Source: Geobacillus stearothermophilus ATCC 12980 (lineage in GTDB: Bacteria > Bacillota > Bacilli > Bacillales > Anoxybacillaceae). Taken from it: a stretch of DNA of 64,000 bases. Where the stretch lies: positions 2,065,501 through 2,129,500 of the forward strand of contig NZ_CP128494.1 of assembly GCF_030369615.1 (NCBI RefSeq), in the 5' to 3' direction. The first letter of the stretch is position 1. Each line of letters begins with the position of its first letter. Shown piece by piece: positions 50,058-58,038 of this stretch. Below the pieces are notes generated by a model that ran no database searches, was not told where the DNA came from, and saw only the letters and a program-made list of their open reading frames with translations. Position numbers and translations under genes: made by a program.

Positions 50058-51263
50058 TTAGTTCGCTTTCTGGATCACTTGCTGAAGCGCAGCCTCGATT
50101 TGCGGCAGCCATTTGTCACCCTCAGCTTTGTTTTTTGCCTTTGCCGCCTCTAGGTAGCGTGTCGCCTGTTCGTTCAAGTCGGTGTATGCTTTGTCGCCAA
50201 GCAGCGTTTTGATATCCTGTTCGATCATGTTAATAAAGAGCGCGCCTTCTAAGGCGGTGATCACCGACTTGTCTTGCCCCCAATTTTCTTTGCTTTCTTC
50301 ATATTCATGAAGCGCCACTTTCGCCCATCCGCGCACGAACGCATGGTTCACCGCTTTCGGATCGAGCATTTTGACATCGGTTTGCAGGTCAAACTGTTTC
50401 AAAATGTAGTCCGCCTCCTCCGCGGCATGCCGTTTCATATACGGATAGACGGACTGATAAAACGCCCAGCCTTCCGCCTGCTCCACTTTGGCTTCTTCGG
50501 CGTTTTCCTTGGCCGCAGCCGCCGCCTTCGCCGCATAGCCGTGCGGCAGCGCTCCGCTCGCTAAATAGAATGTTTTCATCAATGTTTTGTCCACGACTTG
50601 CTTACCGAGGGCAAATGAGAGCGCATCATCGTTTTGGACCGCTTGCTCCATTTGGGCAAACGCCCCGTTGATCGCGTCAACCAACTTCGTTCCGTAAGCC
50701 GCATCGCGCTTTTCCACGGTCGACTGCAAAATCGCGTAAAAGGTTTTGGCTTCCTCAAGCTCTTCCTTTACTTCTTCCTTATTGGCCCAATGTTCTTCTG
50801 CTTCGGTAAACTCATGCTTGATCGTCGTGTAAAACACTTTTTGCATCAGCTTGTCAAAAATTTGCTTGACAACCAACGGCTCAAGCGACCCGTCTTTGCC
50901 GGCGGCCAGTGCGTTGGTAATATGTTGGTCAAGCGTATCTTCAAATTCCGCGTCACGTTTTTGTACAAGCGGCTGCAGCTTTTCTTTGTAGATGCTCTCC
51001 ACTTTGCCGAAGTCGACCGCCCCGCCTTGCTTCGCCTTCTCAAGCTCCGCGAGCGCTTCGCTGAACGCTCCCGCATAATCGACTTCCGCTTCTTCCTTCT
51101 CGTTCTCCGTCTTCTCTTCCTCTTTCGGCTTTTCTTGTTTTTCCACAGCCGTTTGGTTGCTGCTTTCTTTTTCTGTTCCCGCCGTCTGTTTGCTCTGGCC
51201 GCACGCGCCAAGCGCCAACGCCGCGGCGGCCAACAAGGCCAGCCACTTCCATTTTAATGACAT
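50058..51263 (-). CDS. Fur-controlled lipoprotein, probable iron-uptake component
   Basis: Lipoprotein of 401 residues: signal segment ending in lipobox ALGAC (cysteine about residue 21), a charged Glu/Lys-rich linker (about residues 25-60), then a long helical domain made of two or three similar modules (for example GKVESIYKEKLQPLVQKRDAEF and EEAKTFYAILQSTVEKRDAAYG), ending QVIQKAN. It resembles extracytoplasmic parts of FTR1-associated proteins in length and helix content, and a Fur box overlaps its promoter region. Function is therefore inferred as iron capture for the FTR1 permease about 5 kb away. Start at 51263 has GGGGG upstream. Confidence 0.72.
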   Translation of the reverse strand: MSLKWKWLALLAAAALALGACGQSKQTAGTEKESSNQTAVEKQEKPKEEEKTENEKEEAEVDYAGAFSEALAELEKAKQGGAVDFGKVESIYKEKLQPLVQKRDAEFEDTLDQHITNALAAGKDGSLEPLVVKQIFDKLMQKVFYTTIKHEFTEAEEHWANKEEVKEELEEAKTFYAILQSTVEKRDAAYGTKLVDAINGAFAQMEQAVQNDDALSFALGKQVVDKTLMKTFYLASGALPHGYAAKAAAAAKENAEEAKVEQAEGWAFYQSVYPYMKRHAAEEADYILKQFDLQTDVKMLDPKAVNHAFVRGWAKVALHEYEESKENWGQDKSVITALEGALFINMIEQDIKTLLGDKAYTDLNEQATRYLEAAKAKNKAEGDKWLPQIEAALQQVIQKAN

Positions 51264-51293
51264 TATGTATCCCCCGTTCACACATCCAAAAAA

Positions 51294-51348
51294 TGATAAT
51301 CAATATCAATACAATAAGATTATAAGAGAAAATGAATTTCAATGTCAA
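51294..51348 (-). promoter_or_regulatory. Promoter and Fur box of the iron lipoprotein gene
   Basis: Minus-strand TTGACA (51343-51348), 18-bp spacer, TATAAT (51319-51324). TGATAATCAATATCA (51294-51308), one mismatch from the Fur core, lies just after the predicted start. Confidence 0.85.
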
Positions 51349-51414
51349 CACATGATGAAAAAGAGAGGACTCCCTTCTTGCTGAAAATCCTCTTTTCCTA
51401 GCTGATCACACCTT

Positions 51415-51453
51415 AAATAAAGAAATCCAGAGGCTTCTTCCCCTCTGGATTTC
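51415..51453 (-). terminator. Terminator of trxA
   Basis: Inverted repeat GAAATCCAGAG/CTCTGGATTTC (51422-51453) followed by TTTATTT in the minus strand. Confidence 0.88.
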
Positions 51454-51465
51454 CTTCTTTCTCCG

Positions 51466-51783
51466 TTATGACACATGTTTGCCAACCAGCTGCACAAGCG
51501 CCTCTTTCGGCTGGTAGCCGATCGCTTTGTCGACAAGTTGGCCATCTTTGAACAGAAGCAGCGTCGGGATGCTCATGACGCCGAACTTCGACGCTGTTTC
51601 TTGGTTTTCATCGACATTCACTTTGACGATTTTCACTTTGTCGCCCATTTCACGGTCAAGCTCTTCCAGCACCGGAGCGATCATGCGGCACGGTCCGCAC
51701 CATGGCGCCCAAAAGTCAACGAGCGTGAGGCCGTCTTTCGTTTCTGCGGCGAACGTTTGGTCAGTGGCGTTGACAATCGCCAT
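51466..51783 (-). CDS. trxA: Thioredoxin
   Basis: Thiol-disulfide oxidoreductase of 104 residues with the active site WAPWCGPCRM and the cis-proline in MSIPTLLLF. Start MAIVNATDQ at 51783 has GGGAGGG upstream. An extended -10 (TGGTATACT, AGTATA at 51821-51826 on the plus strand) lies about 40 bp upstream, so it has its own promoter and does not depend on the decayed fatty-acid operon upstream. Confidence 0.97.
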   Translation of the reverse strand: MAIVNATDQTFAAETKDGLTLVDFWAPWCGPCRMIAPVLEELDREMGDKVKIVKVNVDENQETASKFGVMSIPTLLLFKDGQLVDKAIGYQPKEALVQLVGKHVS

Positions 51784-51898
51784 ATGGATTCCCTCCCATC
51801 TTCTTGAATGCTGCAAGCAAAGTATACCATGGAATGCATGTCGGCGCGAATGTTTTGCTTCGTTTCTACTATTCGCTTTTGCCGCGGAATTTATCCGT

Positions 51899-51927
51899 CA
51901 AAAAAACGGACGGCTGCAGCCGCCCGT
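51899..51927 (-). terminator. Terminator of the former etf operon
   Basis: Strong hairpin ACGGGCGGC/GCCGTCCGT followed by seven T residues in the minus strand. It is retained downstream of the etfB/etfA relic. Confidence 0.85.
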
Positions 51928-51949
51928 GTTGTTCATTACGAATGCACTT

Positions 51950-52406
51950 TCAGTTTTTCTTTTCAAACGCTTTGCCGGAGTAGATCGGACGGGTAAAGAC
52001 GATGTTGCCGCCCGCCTCTTCGACGGCGATGACGTCGCCCGCTTCGGCGCAAGAACACTTCAATCGTTTTCGTCTTCGCTTCAACATCGTCTTCGTCGAG
52101 GTCCAAATCGTCAAGCTCTAGCTCTTCAAGCGGTTTCTTTTTCGCTTTCATGATCCCCGGCAGCGACGGATAGCGCGGTTCGTTCAAGCCTTGTTGAGCG
52201 GTGACAAGGAGCGGCAGCGACGTTTCGATGATTTCCTCATCCCCTTCGACATCGCGCACGACCGTCACGTTGCCGCCGTCGGCAATGTCGAGCTTTGTGA
52301 TCGTCGTTACATATGGAATGCCGAGCAATTCCGCCACACGCGGGCCGACTTGGCCGGAGCCGCCGTCAATGGCGACGTTGCCGGCTAAAATCAAGTCCGG
52401 GTTTTT
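51950..52406 (-). pseudogene. Chimeric relic of etfB and etfA (electron-transfer flavoprotein)
   Basis: What remains of etfB-etfA. From about 52406 the frame reads NPDLILAGNVAIDGGSGQVG through LDEDDVEAKTKTIEVFL, the C-terminal half of EtfB, whose first ~105 codons and last ~30 are missing. It then runs, in another frame, into DVIAVEEAGGNIVFTRPIYS and GKAFEKK, which is an internal piece of EtfA (about residues 105-135), ending in a TGA at 51950. So at least two deletions occurred: one joining EtfB to EtfA and one removing the rest of EtfA. No functional ETF can be made from this locus. The upstream boundary abuts an IS200/IS605 left-end relic. Confidence 0.88.
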
Positions 52407-52522
52407 TCTATAACTGATTATATTGTAATACACAAAAAAGAGACAATTTTAGGCTATACCTAACCGAAATTCATCTCCCACTTTCACTTCGTTTAGAAGT
52501 GGGAGACTTCTTTCGGAAAGAT
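52407..52522 (-). mobile_element. Left-end relic of an IS200/IS605-type element
   Basis: About 70 bp (52459-52528 with target) are nearly identical to the left ends of the two non-coding elements elsewhere in the window. They contain the target TTTAAC, the hairpin TCTCCCACTT/AAGTGGGAGA and the GAATTTCGGTT continuation. After this the sequence diverges from those copies and contains a TTGTCT-N18-TATAAT promoter, perhaps that of a lost transposase gene. The right end and any tnpA/tnpB are absent. It sits at the 3' end of fadB and abuts the truncated etfB. Confidence 0.75.
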
Positions 52523-53287
52523 GTTAAAGACGGGCGGCTGTTTTTCCAAAAACGCCTGCACGCCTTCTTTTGCATCCTCGGATCCAAACACGCGGCCAAA
52601 CCATTCCGCTTCCTCGCGCACGGCCTCAACGAACGTTTTTTCCTTGGCGGCGTTAAGCAACTCAATAACCGCCCGAACGGAAAGCGGACTTTTGGCGGCA
52701 ATCTTTTTCGCCAACGCTTTGGCTTCATCAAGAAGCCGCTCTTCCGGCACCGCCTTGTTGGCAAGCCCCCATTCAACCGCTTCGAGTCCGGTGATCGGCT
52801 CGCTCGTCCACATCATTTCCGGCGCTTTGCCAAAGCCGACGTAGCGCACAAGCCGATGCGTTCCAGCAAATCCAGGGATGAGGCCAAGCTGCAGCTCCGG
52901 AAGGCTGAGTTTGGCGTTTTCCGCCACCACACGAATGTGGCAGCTCATAGCCAGCTCCAACCCACCGCCTAATGCAGCGCCGTGAATCGCCGCAATGACT
53001 GGTTTGGAAAAGCGTTCGATCCGCTCCATCACGAGTTGGCCGTTGCGCGACAAGCCGGATGCCTCCTCGACGGAAGCGATGGACGTGAATTCTTTAATAT
53101 CGGCGCCGGCTGAGAAAAACCGCCCCTCGCCATGAAGCAACACGACGCGCACGTCCGGGTCGGTCTCAAGCTCGTCCAACAAGTTTGAAAGCTCTTTCAA
53201 AACAGTGGATACAAGAGCGTTCGCCGGCGACCGCGAAAACGTCACGACGGCGACGAACTCCTCTTTCGCTACGCGAAAAAAATTCAT
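52493..53287 (-). CDS. fadB: Enoyl-CoA hydratase/isomerase family protein, 3' end altered by IS
   Basis: Crotonase-fold enzyme (264 residues) hydrating 2-enoyl-CoA in beta-oxidation. Oxyanion-hole segments FSAGADIKEF and GAALGGGLELAMSCHIR and the catalytic glutamate in LPELQLGLIPG are intact. The last ten codons (NIFPKEVSHF) come from the IS200/IS605 left end inserted at GTCTTTAAC; native coding stops at about PPVF. The catalytic core is complete, so it may still be active, but its partners LcfA and EtfBA are broken. Next gene upstream is fadR (25 nt). Confidence 0.88.
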   Translation of the reverse strand: MNFFRVAKEEFVAVVTFSRSPANALVSTVLKELSNLLDELETDPDVRVVLLHGEGRFFSAGADIKEFTSIASVEEASGLSRNGQLVMERIERFSKPVIAAIHGAALGGGLELAMSCHIRVVAENAKLSLPELQLGLIPGFAGTHRLVRYVGFGKAPEMMWTSEPITGLEAVEWGLANKAVPEERLLDEAKALAKKIAAKSPLSVRAVIELLNAAKEKTFVEAVREEAEWFGRVFGSEDAKEGVQAFLEKQPPVFNIFPKEVSHF

Positions 53288-53312
53288 GAAGCCTCTCCCC
53301 TTTCTGCCTTTC

Positions 53313-53900
53313 CTAACGCCCGGCGGCGCACCCTTTGATGAGCAGTTCGTACACCGGATCGGCGAGCGCGGCTAGGTCGTACTTTTGCTCGTTCATCACC
53401 CACGTCGTCACCGTTTCATCAAGGGTGCCAAAGATCATTTGCCGGGTGAGCCGGACGTCTAAATCTTGGCGAAATTCCCCTTTTTCCATCCCCTCCATGA
53501 TGATGCGGTCGATGAGCCGCAAATATCCTTTCAGCACGTCATTAATGCGATGGCGCAGCTCTTTGTTCGACTGACGCAACTCAAGCTGCGTCACGACCGC
53601 CATATGCGGATCAGCAGCGAGGGCGGAAAAATGAGTTTTCACCAACACATACAATTTCTCTAGGGGGCTTGAAATTCCTTCTGTCTCTTGTTCAATTTTC
53701 TCGATGAACGCCCCCATCTTTTCCTGAAAAAGCGAAATTAAAATATCCTCTTTGTTTTTAAAATAAAGGTAGATCGTGCCGTCGGCGACACCGGCCTGCT
53801 TGGCGATTTTCGACACCTGTGCTTGATGGTAGCCGTGCTCGGCGATGACGACGACGGCCGCGTCAATAATTTGCTTGAACTTCGGCTTTTCTCTGCGCAA
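53313..53900 (-). CDS. fadR: TetR-family fatty-acid degradation repressor FadR (YsiA)
   Basis: Repressor of beta-oxidation genes, released by long-chain acyl-CoA. The protein has 195 residues: N-terminal HTH (IIDAAVVVIAEHGYHQAQVS through YLYFKNKED, residues 11-55) and a ligand-binding C-terminal domain. Start is a TTG at 53900 with AAAGGAG upstream. A near-consensus FadR operator lies 38 bp upstream, so it is probably autoregulated. It is intact although the operon it controls here is largely destroyed; other fad targets in the genome may keep it useful. Confidence 0.92.
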   Translation of the reverse strand: MRREKPKFKQIIDAAVVVIAEHGYHQAQVSKIAKQAGVADGTIYLYFKNKEDILISLFQEKMGAFIEKIEQETEGISSPLEKLYVLVKTHFSALAADPHMAVVTQLELRQSNKELRHRINDVLKGYLRLIDRIIMEGMEKGEFRQDLDVRLTRQMIFGTLDETVTTWVMNEQKYDLAALADPVYELLIKGCAAGR

Positions 53901-53937
53901 TCGTCATTCTCCTTTGCTTCCGATCCCCATCTTCAAG

Positions 53938-53955
53938 TGAATGAATCATCATTCA
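53938..53955. promoter_or_regulatory. FadR operator
   Basis: TGAATGAATCATCATTCA is a palindrome differing at one position from the B. subtilis FadR consensus TGAATGANTANTCATTCA. It lies between lcfA and fadR. Confidence 0.85.
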
Positions 53956-53988
53956 TATTCCCATTTTACGAATTGTTCCGACGATTTG

Positions 53989-55529
53989 TCAAGTCTTATT
54001 TTTTTCTTGCTCTGCGAGAACACGGCGCAAAATTTTGCCGACCGCCGTCTTCGGCAATTCGCTGCGGAACTCGTACAGGCGCGACACTTTGTAAGCAGCC
54101 AGGCGCTGGCGCATAAACGCGTCAAGCTCCTGTTCGCTGCACATCTCCCCGGCTTTAACACGACGAACGCTTTCACCGTCTCGCCGCGGTACGGATCCGG
54201 AACGCCGATCACGGCCGCTTCCTGCACTTTCGGGTGCTCATACAGCGCTTCTTCGACTTCGCGCGGGTAAATAACCGCCGGCGATAATGACATCTTTCTT
54301 GCGGTCGACGATATAAAAATACCCACGCTCATCCATATAGCCAATGTCGCCGGTGTACAGCCATCCGTCGCGCAGCACTTGCTCAGTCTCCTCCGGCTGG
54401 TTCCAGTAGCCTTTCATCACTTGCGGCCCGCGCACGACGAGTTCTCCACGCTCGCCGGGCTTTGCTTCCTCACCCGTTTCCAAGGAAACAATTTTCGCGT
54501 CCGTATCCGGCCGCGGAACACCGATGCTTCCTTTCACCCGCTCCCCGTCCCAAAGGAAGTTGCTATGGGTGACAGGGGATGCCTCGGTCAACCCGTATCC
54601 TTCAATCAATTTTCCGCCCGTCACCTGTTCAAACTGCTCCTGCACCTCAACCGGTAGCGGAGCGGATCCGCTGATGCAGACGTTGATCGAAGATAAATCA
54701 TATTTCAGCAAATCCGGATGGTTCAACAAAGCGATGTACATCGTCGGTGCGCCTGGGAACATCGTCGGCCGGGTGCGCTCGATTGCTTTTAATGTTTGCT
54801 TGACATCAAAGCGCGGGAACAGCACCATTTTGCTCGCCATCATCACGGACAAATTCATCACCGTCGTCCTGCCGTACACGTGGAAAAACGGAAGCACACC
54901 GAGCACCGTTTCTTTTCCTTTTTCGCATTTATACACCCAATGGGCGCACATGAGCGTATTGGCGATCAAGTTGCGATGCGTCAACATGGCCGCTTTCGGA
55001 TGTCCCGTCGTGCCGCCTGTATATTGCAGCAGCGCCACATCTTCCACGGGGTCGATGTCCACCCCGATCGGAGCGGTTTCCTTGCGGCTCATGATCGTAC
55101 GGAACAGATGAACAGTTTCGCTTTCCGCGATGCGGACAATCGGCATGTTTTGCTTCCATTGCACAAGCGGATACAGCCATTTCTTCACCGTGGGCAAATA
55201 CTCTTGCATTCTCGTGACAATCCAATGCTTGACCGGCGTCCTCCCTTTCACCTTTTCCGTCTTTGGATACAAAAGATCCATCGTCACGAGCACCGAGGCG
55301 CCGCTGTCGTTCAGCTGGTATTCAAGCTCATACTCGGTGTAAAGCGGATTCGTCTGCACGACGATGCCGCCCGCTAGGAGCGTCCCGTAGTAGCTGATCA
55401 CCGCCTGCGGGCAGTTTGGCAGCATCACCGCCACCCGGTCTCCTTTTTTGAACACCAAGGCGGCGCAAAAAGTGGGCGAATGTGAGCGCCTGTTCATACA
55501 CTTGGCGGAACGTCATCGTCTTTCCGAAA
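53989..55529 (-). pseudogene. lcfA: lcfA 3' portion (long-chain acyl-CoA synthetase), frameshifted
   Basis: The larger part of a long-chain-fatty-acid CoA ligase (normally about 560 residues), from MTFRQVYEQ to the end [13 protein letters not shown]. The AMP-binding signature YTGGTTGHPKAAMLTHRN and GYGLTEASPV are visible. Three frameshifts are seen: an extra A in a run of six (55444-55449); loss of about five bases after IIAGGY (about 54268-54272); and loss of one G after LKPG (54147-54150). The 5' end is cut off by the IS1595-family insertion at 55530. Non-functional. Confidence 0.92.
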
Positions 55530-55606
55530 GGCTATTTTCGTATAGATTGTTGCTATATAGGACATTATGTACAATAGAGTCATAAAAGGTAGAAAGGGTG
55601 TTCCGT

Positions 55607-56629
55607 ATGGCAATGGCTTGGCACGATGTTTACCAAGACTTCTATACACTTCCAAAGAAAGAACAGTTGGAATTATTTAGAGCCATTAAAAAGGACTTGT
55701 TTCCAGAGCCAAAATCCGACATTTCAAAAATGGTCAGAGAGGTTCGTGAAACTCGCTTTTCTAAAGGATTAGCGTGTGTTCACTGTGGAAGTATGTCCGT
55801 TAAACGTAATGGGAGATATCGTTCTCGCCAACGGTATCTATGTAAAGATTGTGGGAAGTCATTCAACGATATGACAGGTAGCCCATTGTCAGGAACAAGA
55901 TACCCTCATAAATGGCTGAAATACTTTGAGATGATGGTGAAAGGCTACACATTGCCAAAGATAGCGGAAGAACTTCATATTCACATTTCAACTGCCTTTT
56001 ATTGGCGACACAAAATTCTATATGCGATTCGTTCTCTTGGTCATCCAACACTAAAGGGAATCGTGGAAAGCGATGAAACTTACTTTTTAGAAAGTGAAAA
56101 AGGCAAAAAGTTCATCGCTCACAGAAAGGCTCGTAAACGTGGCGGTGTAGCCAAAAAACGTGGCATTTCTGAAGAACAAATTTGTGTGGTAGTTGCACAC
56201 GATAGAAACGGACAAATCCTTTCCCAAATGGTAGGAAGAGGTCGTGTTACGGCTATGGAAATTGATGAGGTGTTAGGAAAACATATTGACACCTCTGCTT
56301 TGCTATGCACAGATACAGCAACCAACTATAAAAAATTCGCTACGATGAAGGAATTACAACACGAAGCCATTAATGTTCGCAAAGGTGTCTATACAAAGAA
56401 AGGAATTTACCATATTCAACACGTCAACGGGTATCATACTCGTTTGAAAAAGTGGATGGATAGGTTTCAAGGTGTAGCAACGAAATACCTTGATAACTAC
56501 TTATTCTGGCATCGTTTTCTTGAATTGAATAAGAAGATACCGAAAAAAGAACAAGCGAAAGAAATGTTCCTTGCCTCTTGCCAACAAGTAAATTTTACAA
56601 CTGTTGAAACAATTAGAAGGAGTGCATAA
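55607..56629 (+). CDS. IS1595-family transposase
   Basis: Protein of 340 residues with an N-terminal zinc ribbon (CVHCGSMS with YLCKDCGK), a helix-turn-helix-like segment (YTLPKIAEELHIHISTAFYW) and an ISXO2-like catalytic domain. Candidate catalytic residues are D in VESDETYF, D in LCTDTATNY, and N/K in HVNGYHTRLKKW, the DDNK type of IS1595. The start ATG at 55607 follows GAAAGGGTG; a GTG nine bases earlier is part of that ribosome-binding site. A promoter (TTGTTG-N17-TACAAT) lies within the left end. The frame is complete, so it may be active. Confidence 0.9.
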   Translation: MAMAWHDVYQDFYTLPKKEQLELFRAIKKDLFPEPKSDISKMVREVRETRFSKGLACVHCGSMSVKRNGRYRSRQRYLCKDCGKSFNDMTGSPLSGTRYPHKWLKYFEMMVKGYTLPKIAEELHIHISTAFYWRHKILYAIRSLGHPTLKGIVESDETYFLESEKGKKFIAHRKARKRGGVAKKRGISEEQICVVVAHDRNGQILSQMVGRGRVTAMEIDEVLGKHIDTSALLCTDTATNYKKFATMKELQHEAINVRKGVYTKKGIYHIQHVNGYHTRLKKWMDRFQGVATKYLDNYLFWHRFLELNKKIPKKEQAKEMFLASCQQVNFTTVETIRRSA

Positions 56630-56641
56630 ATCAATCCCCTC

Positions 56642-56932
56642 CTAAGGCATTGACCTTGTAATTACTTCAATGACTAACGTAAGAACACCTAAAACGATGG
56701 TCATTAAAGTTGAACTGAATAATACTTTTCTACTGACAACAGTAAATTTTTGGTTTTTAATGAACTTTCGATAAGCAAAATAGACGAAAATACCCAATAT
56801 AATTGAGAAAATCCAACTTATTAAGCCCACTTGTGTAACCAATTTTCGCCAATCGAAAACCCAAAAGTATAGAATGGCGAAATGAATGGCTACTAAGGGT
56901 ATCGTTATGATTACCGATATTAACCTTAACAT
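56642..56932 (-). CDS. Passenger membrane protein inside the IS1595 element
   Basis: Protein of 96 residues with three predicted transmembrane segments (SVIITIPLVAIHFAILYFWV; VGLISWIFSIILGIFVYFAY; STLMTIVLGVLTLVIEV) and a short basic loop (FRKFIKNQK-like YRKFIKNQKF). It is convergent with the transposase, 13 nt apart. Start ATG at 56932 has GGGAGTG upstream. A TATAAT at 56952-56957 (minus strand) precedes it, but IS982 has inserted between that -10 and any -35, so expression is probably altered. No recognised family; not needed for transposition as far as known. Confidence 0.68.
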   Translation of the reverse strand: MLRLISVIITIPLVAIHFAILYFWVFDWRKLVTQVGLISWIFSIILGIFVYFAYRKFIKNQKFTVVSRKVLFSSTLMTIVLGVLTLVIEVITRSMP

Positions 56933-56972
56933 AATCATCACTCCCAGATTTATTATACCATTATTTTTAAAA

Positions 56973-57976
56973 ACCCGTGGTGCTAGTTGAGCGTCAGCGC
57001 TCAACTAGCCCTAGTGTGACCAGGGAATACGCCAACAAGATGCCATCGAGTGCCACTTCAAACCCGGTAATGGAATTCGCTCGAATGTCGGTGATCCGGT
57101 ATTGGTCTACGAGAATCGAAAACACCGTCTCGATGACTTTGCGTTTTTTCCTGATCCATTCTTCCCATGCCTTGGATGGGCCGTGCTTTTGATTGTGTCG
57201 AGACGGTGTCCAGAACGCGGCTTGGTGTTCTTCGTACAGCTTTTCTCGAAGAGCGTGGCTGATGTACCCTTTGTCCCCAAAGTTGTAGGGATGAGGGATT
57301 TGAGTCATCACCGTTTCAGCGGCTTTGACGTCGTGGCAGGACGCTTCCGTCACGACATAGCCCATGGCCAGCCCTTGATTGGTCACTTGAAGATGCAGCT
57401 TGAAACCGTAGTACCATTGCTTTTTGGAAGCACAATACCCCATATCCGCGATCCCTCGAAATCGCTTGACGCGCTGCATTCTTGCGGGATGGCACAACGG
57501 AAGAGGCAAGCTGTCGACGACCGCATAAGCATGGTGTTGGCCACGTTTCGCCAGCTCATGACGGATCCATTTGATGGCGAAACCAAGCGCCCGGCAGCGG
57601 CGGTTGTATCGGGAGCGTTCAAGAAACGAGCCGTTTGTGAACAAATTTCCCGTGACAAAACGATGCCAGGCTCGTTCGGAAGAAAAGCCCAGCAGCTTCC
57701 CCAAAAGGTGAACCGCCATGACCACTTCGTCTTCTTGCTTGACCAAGTGACGGTTGCGGCGATGAAGATACATTTGAATCAACGACAGTTGGGCAGAAAC
57801 AAAACAGAAAATAGCGGCATATTGTTTTTGAAGTTTGGCTGGATCTGTAGTAAAATGAAAGTGCTCTTGCATGGGGGATCTCTCCTTTCGAATGTTGGGT
57901 GACACTTTCATTCTACTGGAGATCCGCCAGCAAGGGCTATTTTTATGCTTGATCAAGTTTATCTAGCACCACGGGT
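56973..57976. mobile_element. IS982-family insertion sequence nested in IS1595
   Basis: 1004 bp bounded by perfect terminal inverted repeats ACCCGTGGTGCTAG/CTAGCACCACGGGT, flanked by an 8-bp direct repeat TTTTAAAA (56965-56972 and 57977-57984). It holds one complete transposase gene. Size, repeats and transposase fit IS982. It landed just upstream of the passenger gene. Confidence 0.92.
56994..57872 (-). CDS. IS982-family transposase
   Basis: Protein of 292 residues with the DDE domain of IS982: D in YAVVDSLPLPLCH, D in NFGDKGYIS, and E in RKKRKVIETVFSILVDQYRI. The start MQEHFHFTTDPAK at 57872 follows GAAAGGAGAG. The frame is complete with no interruption, so the element looks recent and potentially active. 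Confidence 0.93.
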   Translation of the reverse strand: MQEHFHFTTDPAKLQKQYAAIFCFVSAQLSLIQMYLHRRNRHLVKQEDEVVMAVHLLGKLLGFSSERAWHRFVTGNLFTNGSFLERSRYNRRCRALGFAIKWIRHELAKRGQHHAYAVVDSLPLPLCHPARMQRVKRFRGIADMGYCASKKQWYYGFKLHLQVTNQGLAMGYVVTEASCHDVKAAETVMTQIPHPYNFGDKGYISHALREKLYEEHQAAFWTPSRHNQKHGPSKAWEEWIRKKRKVIETVFSILVDQYRITDIRANSITGFEVALDGILLAYSLVTLGLVER

Positions 57977-58038
57977 TTTTAAAAAAATTTGGTAAACATT
58001 TATTGAGGTTATTAGCAACAATTTTTTAGAAAAGAGCC

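Larger units (their letters stand above)
55530..58038. mobile_element. IS1595-family element with passenger gene, interrupted by IS982
   Basis: A 2509-bp insertion in lcfA. Ends are imperfect inverted repeats: GGCTATTTTCGTATAGATTG at the left and GGCTCTTTTCTAAAAAATTG at the right (reverse complement), both continuing TTGCTA. The 8-bp duplication TTCCGAAA flanks it (55522-55529 and 58039-58046), as expected for IS1595. It carries a transposase (plus strand), a convergent small membrane-protein gene, and a nested IS982 element; without the latter and its target duplication it would be about 1.5 kb. Composition is AT-richer than the surrounding genome. Confidence 0.9.
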
